A DNA stretch of 8,772 nucleotides from contig NZ_CAMJVP010000142.1 in NCBI RefSeq assembly GCF_946221465.1, forward strand, positions 1 through 8,772, in the 5' to 3' direction. Position 1 is the first letter of the stretch; each line of letters begins with the position of its first letter. Below, in pieces: positions 5,317-8,772 of the stretch. The notes beneath the pieces were generated by a model. That model saw only the letters and a list, made by a program, of their open reading frames with translations. It did no database searches and was not told where the DNA came from. The position numbers and the translations under genes were made by a program. Source of the stretch: an uncultured Aeromicrobium sp. Its GTDB lineage: Bacteria > Actinomycetota > Actinomycetes > Propionibacteriales > Nocardioidaceae.

Positions 5317-6654
5317 TCAGACCACGCCGAGGGCGAGCATCGCGTTGGCGACCTGCGTGAAGCCGGCGATGTTGGCGCCGGCCACGTAGTTGCCCTGGAC
5401 CCCGTACTCTTCGGCCGTCTCCACGCACCGGTCGTGGATGCCGCGCATGATCTCCGCGAGGCGTTCCTCGGTGTGCTCGAAGGTCCAGGAGTCACGTGAG
5501 GCGTTCTGCTGCATCTCCAGGGCGCTGGTGGCCACACCGCCTGCATTGACCGCCTTGCCGGGCGCGAAGGTCACGCCGGCCTCGGTGAAAGCTCGGACCG
5601 CGTCGGGCGTGCAGGGCATGTTCGCGCCCTCGGCCACGATGCGGCAGCCGTTCTGCACGAGAGCCTTGGCCGATGAGCCGTCGAGTTCGTTCTGCGTGGC
5701 ACAGGGGAGCGCGATCGCACAGGGCACATCCCAGACCGAGCCGTTCGCGATGAAGCGCGACTCCGGGCGAGCCTCGGCGTACTCGCCGATGCGGGCGCGC
5801 CGCACCTCCTTGAGCTCCTTGACGAGGTCGAGGTCGATGCCGTTCTCGTCCACGATGTATCCCGAGGAGTCCGAGCAGGTGATGACGGTGCCGCCGAGCT
5901 GGGTGACCTTCTCGATGGCATAGATCGCCACGTTGCCCGATCCGGACACGACTACTTTCTTGCCCTCGAAAGACTCTCCGCGGCTGCGCAGGATCTCATC
6001 GACGAAGAACGCGGTGCCGTAGCCGGTGGCCTCTGTACGCACCTGCGAACCGCCCCAGGTCAGCCCCTTGCCGGTGAGGACGCCGGACTCGTAGCGGTTG
6101 GTGATGCGCTTGTACTGGCCGAACAGGTAGCCGATCTCGCGACCGCCCACCCCGATGTCGCCGGCGGGTACGTCCGTGTACTCCCCGATGTGCCGGTACA
6201 GCTCGGTCATGAAGGACTGGCAGAAGCGCATGACCTCACCCTCGGAGCGACCCTTGGGGTCGAAGTCCGAGCCGCCTTTGCCGCCGCCGATAGGCAGGCC
6301 GGTGAGTGAGTTCTTGAAGACCTGCTCGAAGCCGAGGAACTTGACGATGCCGAGATACACCGAGGGGTGGAAACGCAGACCTCCCTTGTAGGGGCCGAGG
6401 GCTGAGCTGAACTCGACGCGGAAGCCGCGGTTCACCTGGACCTGGCCGGCGTCGTCCACCCACGGCACGCGGAAGATGATCTGACGTTCGGGCTCGCACA
6501 TCCGGCGGATGACCTCGGCGTCGGTGTACTCCGGGTGCTTGTCGACGACAGGGCCGAGGCTGTCGAGCACCTCGTGAACGGACTGGTGGAATTCCGTCTC
6601 GCCCGGATTGCGGCGTAGAACCTCGTCGAAAATGTCCCGGAGCGCGTCCTTCAC
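5317..6654 (-). CDS. gdhA: Glutamate dehydrogenase, NADP-type
   Basis: A 445-residue enzyme that converts 2-oxoglutarate, ammonium and NADPH to glutamate in the cytoplasm. Family landmarks are all present: substrate-binding ALGPYKGGLRFHPSV (K90), the active-site signature LTGLPIGGGKGGSDFDPKG with catalytic K126, the DVPAGDIGVGGREIGYL block with D166, the Rossmann dinucleotide motif GSGNVA (238-243) and, after the second strand, CSDSSG, as in NADP-specific enzymes such as E. coli GdhA. Length matches the hexameric bacterial class (about 445). GTG 6654 is taken as start because AGAGGA lies 7 nt upstream and the protein then begins at the usual place; the frame stays open 21 codons further but those residues are not family-like. 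It is divergent from the CmtR-like gene across a 221-bp gap that holds its leader and promoter. It ends 182 nt before the G5-DUF3761 gene; no strong intrinsic terminator is seen. Confidence 0.96.
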   Translation of the reverse strand: MKDALRDIFDEVLRRNPGETEFHQSVHEVLDSLGPVVDKHPEYTDAEVIRRMCEPERQIIFRVPWVDDAGQVQVNRGFRVEFSSALGPYKGGLRFHPSVYLGIVKFLGFEQVFKNSLTGLPIGGGKGGSDFDPKGRSEGEVMRFCQSFMTELYRHIGEYTDVPAGDIGVGGREIGYLFGQYKRITNRYESGVLTGKGLTWGGSQVRTEATGYGTAFFVDEILRSRGESFEGKKVVVSGSGNVAIYAIEKVTQLGGTVITCSDSSGYIVDENGIDLDLVKELKEVRRARIGEYAEARPESRFIANGSVWDVPCAIALPCATQNELDGSSAKALVQNGCRIVAEGANMPCTPDAVRAFTEAGVTFAPGKAVNAGGVATSALEMQQNASRDSWTFEHTEERLAEIMRGIHDRCVETAEEYGVQGNYVAGANIAGFTQVANAMLALGVV

Positions 6655-6661
6655 GTGCCTG

Positions 6662-6667
6662 TCCTCT
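6662..6667 (-). promoter_or_regulatory. Ribosome binding site of gdhA
   Basis: AGAGGA on the minus strand, 7 nt before GTG 6654. It decides the start of gdhA over upstream in-frame codons. Confidence 0.65.
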
Positions 6668-6682
6668 TTTCTCTCATCAGCT

Positions 6683-6730
6683 GTCACTGCTCGGCTGCCG
6701 TCACGGCGGCACGTCACCTCAGCGATCGTA
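6683..6730 (-). promoter_or_regulatory. gdhA upstream region: possible -10 and three GTGAC repeats
   Basis: On the minus strand TACGAT (6730-6725, TANNNT type) is a candidate -10 that would give a leader of about 64 nt; no good -35 was found. Just downstream GTGAC occurs three times, at 6717-6713, 6704-6700 and 6687-6683 (spacings 13 and 17). GTnAC is the half-site type recognised by GlnR-like nitrogen regulators, and gdhA is a common target, but the spacing does not match the usual 11-bp period. TGCCG/CGGCA (6696-6711) could also form a small hairpin in the leader. Confidence 0.3.
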
Positions 6731-6823
6731 CGACCCGGCGTTGGAGGCCGATGCCCGGGTCAGGCGAGAGGCTATTGAACCATCGGGCCTGTCGTGTCGG
6801 GTAAACCCCGTCCATATCACGGA

Positions 6824-6857
6824 ACGTTGAGCGTACATCATTCGATGAATTCAACGT
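6824..6857. promoter_or_regulatory. Outer inverted repeat, possible metal-sensor operator 1
   Basis: Perfect 7-bp arms ACGTTGA (6824-6830) and TCAACGT (6851-6857), centred at 6840.5 over the -35 area of the sensor promoter. A smaller symmetric element TCAT-TCG-ATGA lies inside (6838-6848). It shares its right arm with the second repeat, whose centre is 21 bp away. Confidence 0.4.
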
Positions 6858-6873
6858 GCAGTGTATTGTTGAA
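6850..6873. promoter_or_regulatory. Inverted repeat over the -10, probable CmtR-type operator
   Basis: TTCAAC (6850-6855) and GTTGAA (6868-6873) flank a 12-bp centre that contains most of the -10 element. ArsR/SmtB repressors commonly bind imperfect repeats with TTCA/TGAA arms that cover their own promoter, so apo-repressor bound here would block RNA polymerase until metal binds. Confidence 0.5.
6864..6869 (+). promoter_or_regulatory. -10 element, leaderless promoter of the metal-sensor operon
   Basis: TATTGT (TANNNT) ends 6 nt before GTG 6876, so the transcript would begin at the start codon. No Shine-Dalgarno is present, which agrees with a leaderless mRNA. The -35 is poor (TTCGAT at 6841-6846, 17-bp spacing). 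Confidence 0.55.
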
Positions 6874-6875
6874 CG

Positions 6876-7199
6876 GTGCTCACTACCACCGCCGTCAGCA
6901 TCGACGCCCTGGCTCGATTCGGGCATGCCCTCTCCGATCCCACCCGCGCGCGTCTCCTCGCCGCCCTGGCTGGACAGGCCGGCTATCCAGCAGACCTCGC
7001 CGAGGACCTCGGTGTGTCGCGGCAGTCGATCTCGAACCATCTGAGCTGCCTGCGAGGCTGCGGCCTGGTCGTGGCCGTGCCGGAGGGGCGTCGAACGCGC
7101 TACGAGCTGGCCGACCCGGCCATCGCCCGGGCTCTTCGTGACCTCCACGATCTGGTGCTCGTCACCGATCCCGCCTGCTGCGACGAAGGCTGCTGCTGA
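6876..7199 (+). CDS. cmtR: ArsR/SmtB family metal-sensing repressor, CmtR-like
   Basis: A 107-residue winged-helix repressor. The recognition helix region reads SRQSISNHLSCLRGCGLVVA (about 48-67), almost the same as in Mycobacterium tuberculosis CmtR, which senses Cd(II) and Pb(II) through two cysteines of this helix (C57, C61) and one near the C-terminus (C102). The equivalents here are C58, C62 and C101/C102, so the CmtR-type metal site appears complete. The tail is richer in thiols than CmtR, ending CCDEGCC (C101, C102, C106, C107). The N-terminus MLTTTAV...ALARFGHALSDPTRARLL also follows the CmtR pattern. It starts at GTG 6876, apparently on a leaderless mRNA, and its stop overlaps the ATG of the efflux gene (TGATG). 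Expected role: bound to the operator without metal, released by Cd/Pb or a similar soft metal. The symbol is by similarity; the exact metal is not proven. Confidence 0.9.
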   Translation: MLTTTAVSIDALARFGHALSDPTRARLLAALAGQAGYPADLAEDLGVSRQSISNHLSCLRGCGLVVAVPEGRRTRYELADPAIARALRDLHDLVLVTDPACCDEGCC

Positions 7200-7882
7200 T
7201 GACCGCCCTGCTCACCGAGGGTCGTCGCGCGACCTTGGCCCGTCGCATCCGGTTCATCGTCGTCGTCACCATCGCCTACAACGTGATCGAGGCCGTGATC
7301 GCCCTGCTCGCCGGTTCGGCCGCCAGTTCGAGTGCGCTCATCGCCTTCGGTCTGGATTCGACCGTGGAGGTGTCCTCAGCCCTGGCCGTGGCCTGGCAGT
7401 TCACCGGCACCGATCACGAGCGTCGCGAAAAGCGCGCGCTGCGGGTCATTGCTGTCTCATTCTGGGGGCTGGCGCTGTTCGTCAGTTACGACGCGGTCAC
7501 CGGACTGATGAGGCAGGAGCCGGCCGATCCTTCGACGATCGGCATCGTTCTCGCCGCGGTCAGTCTGCTGATCATGCCGGCGATGTCCTACCTGGAGCGG
7601 CGCACTGGGCGGGAGTTGGGCTCGCAGTCCGCGGTCGCGGATTCTAAGCAGATGTTGTTGTGTACTTACATGTCCGCCGCCCTCCTGGTCGGCCTCCTGG
7701 TGAACAGCTTGTGGAGCTGGTGGTGGGCCGATCCCTTGGCGGCGCTGGTCATTGCCGCGCTCGCCCTGCGCGAAGGCGTCAGCGCCTGGCGCGGTGAGGC
7801 GTGCTGCCCGCCCGCCGGGGGGCTGTTCGCCGCGAAGGACGGCGGCGGCGCGGTGTGCGACGCAAGATGCGACTGCTGCTGA
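7199..7882 (+). CDS. Short cation-efflux (CDF-like) protein with Cys-rich tail
   Basis: A 227-residue integral membrane protein with six hydrophobic segments (about 17-39, 44-66, 80-102, 111-131, 150-172, 176-194), the core of the cation diffusion facilitator family. The cytoplasmic C-terminal domain of typical CDF proteins (total about 300 residues) is missing; in its place is a short tail with six cysteines (C202, C203, C220, C224, C226, C227). By alignment of the helix-2 segment FGLDSTVEVSS and the helix-5 segment ADSKQMLLC with usual CDF motifs, the His/Asp transport-site residues become D53, E57, Q151 and C155. This altered site with a thiol fits a soft metal. It is coupled to the CmtR-like gene by a 1-nt overlap, so it is probably the efflux pump induced by that sensor; direction of transport and metal are inferred. 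GAAGG 9 nt before ATG is the likely ribosome site. Confidence 0.87.
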   Translation: MTALLTEGRRATLARRIRFIVVVTIAYNVIEAVIALLAGSAASSSALIAFGLDSTVEVSSALAVAWQFTGTDHERREKRALRVIAVSFWGLALFVSYDAVTGLMRQEPADPSTIGIVLAAVSLLIMPAMSYLERRTGRELGSQSAVADSKQMLLCTYMSAALLVGLLVNSLWSWWWADPLAALVIAALALREGVSAWRGEACCPPAGGLFAAKDGGGAVCDARCDCC

Positions 7883-7921
7883 GCGCCGTCGACACGGGTC
7901 CATCAGTGCCACGATGGGGAC

Positions 7922-8772
7922 ATGAAGGCGATCGCCCGGAGGACCGTGACGGTGGGCATCGCCGGTGTCGTCGTCACAGGAGTACTCCTGACGTCCCTGT
8001 GGGCCCTCCAGCGATCCTTGATCTACCTTCCCGATGCATCCGATCCGGGGCCCGCCGCGGCGCACGTCCCCGGTGGGCGCGACGTCACCCTCACGACGAG
8101 CGACGGCCTAGAGCTCACAGCGTGGCTGATCCCACCTCGCCGTGAGGCAGCCCGGAACATCGCCGTGCTCTATGCCCCCGGCAACGGAGGCAACCGGGCA
8201 GGCCGGATCCCCATCGCCATTCGGCTCGCCGACCGGGGGTTCACGGTGCTGCTGCTCGACTATCGAGGGTACGGCGGCAATCCGGGCAGCCCGTCCGAGG
8301 AGGGTCTCGCGGCGGACGCGCTGGCTGCCGCGGACGCGCTCGAAGCCGAGGGCTTCGCCCCCGAACGCACCATCTACCTCGGGGAGTCCATCGGCACCGG
8401 CGTGGTCGCGCGGTTGCACGCCGTGCGTCCACCCGCAGGGGTGCTGTTGCGCTCACCGTTCCCGGACTTCGCCCAGGTGGCGGCACATCACTATCCGTTC
8501 GTGCCGGTACGGCTGCTGCTGCGCGACCGCTTCCCCAGCGTGACGTACCTGAGGGACAGTCCGGTCCCGGTCGCCGTGGTCTACGGCACGGCGGACACGA
8601 TCGTTCCTCCTGAACTGAGTAGACAGGTCGCCGCCGCGACCGGCAACCTCGTCGAGGAACGCGCACTCGAGGCCGTGGGACACAACGACCCGGCGATGTT
8701 CGGCGCGCCGATCGTCGACGTCATGGAGCGGCTGGCGGACCGGACCGTCGGCGGAGCCTCATGCCGTACCGG
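7922..8772 (+). CDS. Membrane-anchored alpha/beta hydrolase (partial, 3' end outside window)
   Basis: At least 283 residues, open to the window edge. An N-terminal hydrophobic segment (about 8-28, VTVGIAGVVVTGVLLTSLWAL) acts as anchor or uncleaved signal; no lipobox cysteine follows. The rest is an alpha/beta hydrolase of the ABHD13/BEM46-like type: oxyanion-region loop APGNGGNR (85-92), strand and turn VLLLDYRGYGGNPG (109-122), nucleophile elbow GESIGTG with S156, acid D225 in VYGTADTIVPP, and histidine H254 in AVGHND. The full catalytic triad is present, so an active serine hydrolase facing the outside or the membrane is expected; substrate unknown. ATG 7922 follows a weak GGGG stretch and lies 39 nt after the efflux gene, on the same strand, so co-transcription is possible though no functional link is obvious. 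The stop is not in the window, but the family length suggests little is missing. Confidence 0.85.
   Translation, partial: MKAIARRTVTVGIAGVVVTGVLLTSLWALQRSLIYLPDASDPGPAAAHVPGGRDVTLTTSDGLELTAWLIPPRREAARNIAVLYAPGNGGNRAGRIPIAIRLADRGFTVLLLDYRGYGGNPGSPSEEGLAADALAAADALEAEGFAPERTIYLGESIGTGVVARLHAVRPPAGVLLRSPFPDFAQVAAHHYPFVPVRLLLRDRFPSVTYLRDSPVPVAVVYGTADTIVPPELSRQVAAATGNLVEERALEAVGHNDPAMFGAPIVDVMERLADRTVGGASCRT

Noticed and set aside
5242..5499. Plus-strand frame from GTG 5242 with a lipobox-like start (LLLAC)
   Set aside because: More than two thirds of it lies antisense to the well-supported gdhA gene and the downstream residues look like the shadow of that gene. No convincing ribosome site or family match; the lipobox resemblance is likely chance.
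8761..8772. Start of a next gene at ATG 8761 overlapping the hydrolase
   Set aside because: Only four codons (MPYR) are visible before the window ends and no ribosome site supports it, so it cannot be claimed.

Overview
The window is high-GC, gene-dense DNA typical of an Actinomycetota chromosome. Supporting signs are strong G/C preference at third codon positions, frequent GTG starts, 1-4 nt gene overlaps, apparently leaderless genes, and actinobacterial protein families (the SCO1664 / DUF3090 / MSMEG_4193 trio, DUF3761, a CmtR-type metal sensor). The genus cannot be fixed from the sequence alone. No tRNA, rRNA, CRISPR, insertion sequence or phage gene was seen, so this reads as ordinary chromosome with small accessory modules.

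Layout, left to right. (1) 24-520 (+): an SRPBCC-fold protein whose frame is broken by an apparent one-base deletion near 275; its stop overlaps the stop of the next gene tail to tail. (2) 2544-517 (-): a tight operon of three genes, a histidine-phosphatase-superfamily protein, a DUF3090 protein with a CxxC...HxC C-terminus, and a PI3/4-kinase-like SCO1664 protein. This trio is widely conserved in actinobacteria but its function is not known. (3) 2604-4519 (+): a GntR/FCD repressor overlapping by 4 nt an MFS exporter-like gene. A near-perfect 10-bp inverted repeat overlaps the repressor's start codon and is the likely auto-operator. (4) 5134-4487 (-): a membrane-anchored exported protein with a G5 domain and a C-terminal DUF3761 domain, convergent with the MFS gene and overlapping its 3' end. 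(5) 6654-5317 (-): NADP-type glutamate dehydrogenase GdhA. (6) 6876-7882 (+): a metal-resistance pair, a CmtR-like ArsR/SmtB sensor and a short six-TM cation-efflux protein with a Cys-rich tail, overlapping as TGATG. Two inverted repeats two helical turns apart cover the promoter. (7) 7922 to the window end (+): a membrane-anchored alpha/beta hydrolase that runs off the edge.

How they fit together: the trio probably acts as one phosphorylation/dephosphorylation unit on an unknown substrate. GntR-MFS looks like a ligand-induced efflux unit, and CmtR-CDF like a soft-metal (Cd/Pb) inducible efflux unit. GdhA is core ammonium assimilation and the G5-DUF3761 protein belongs to the cell envelope. 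The least understood material is the trio, the thiol-rich CDF variant and the G5-DUF3761 protein.
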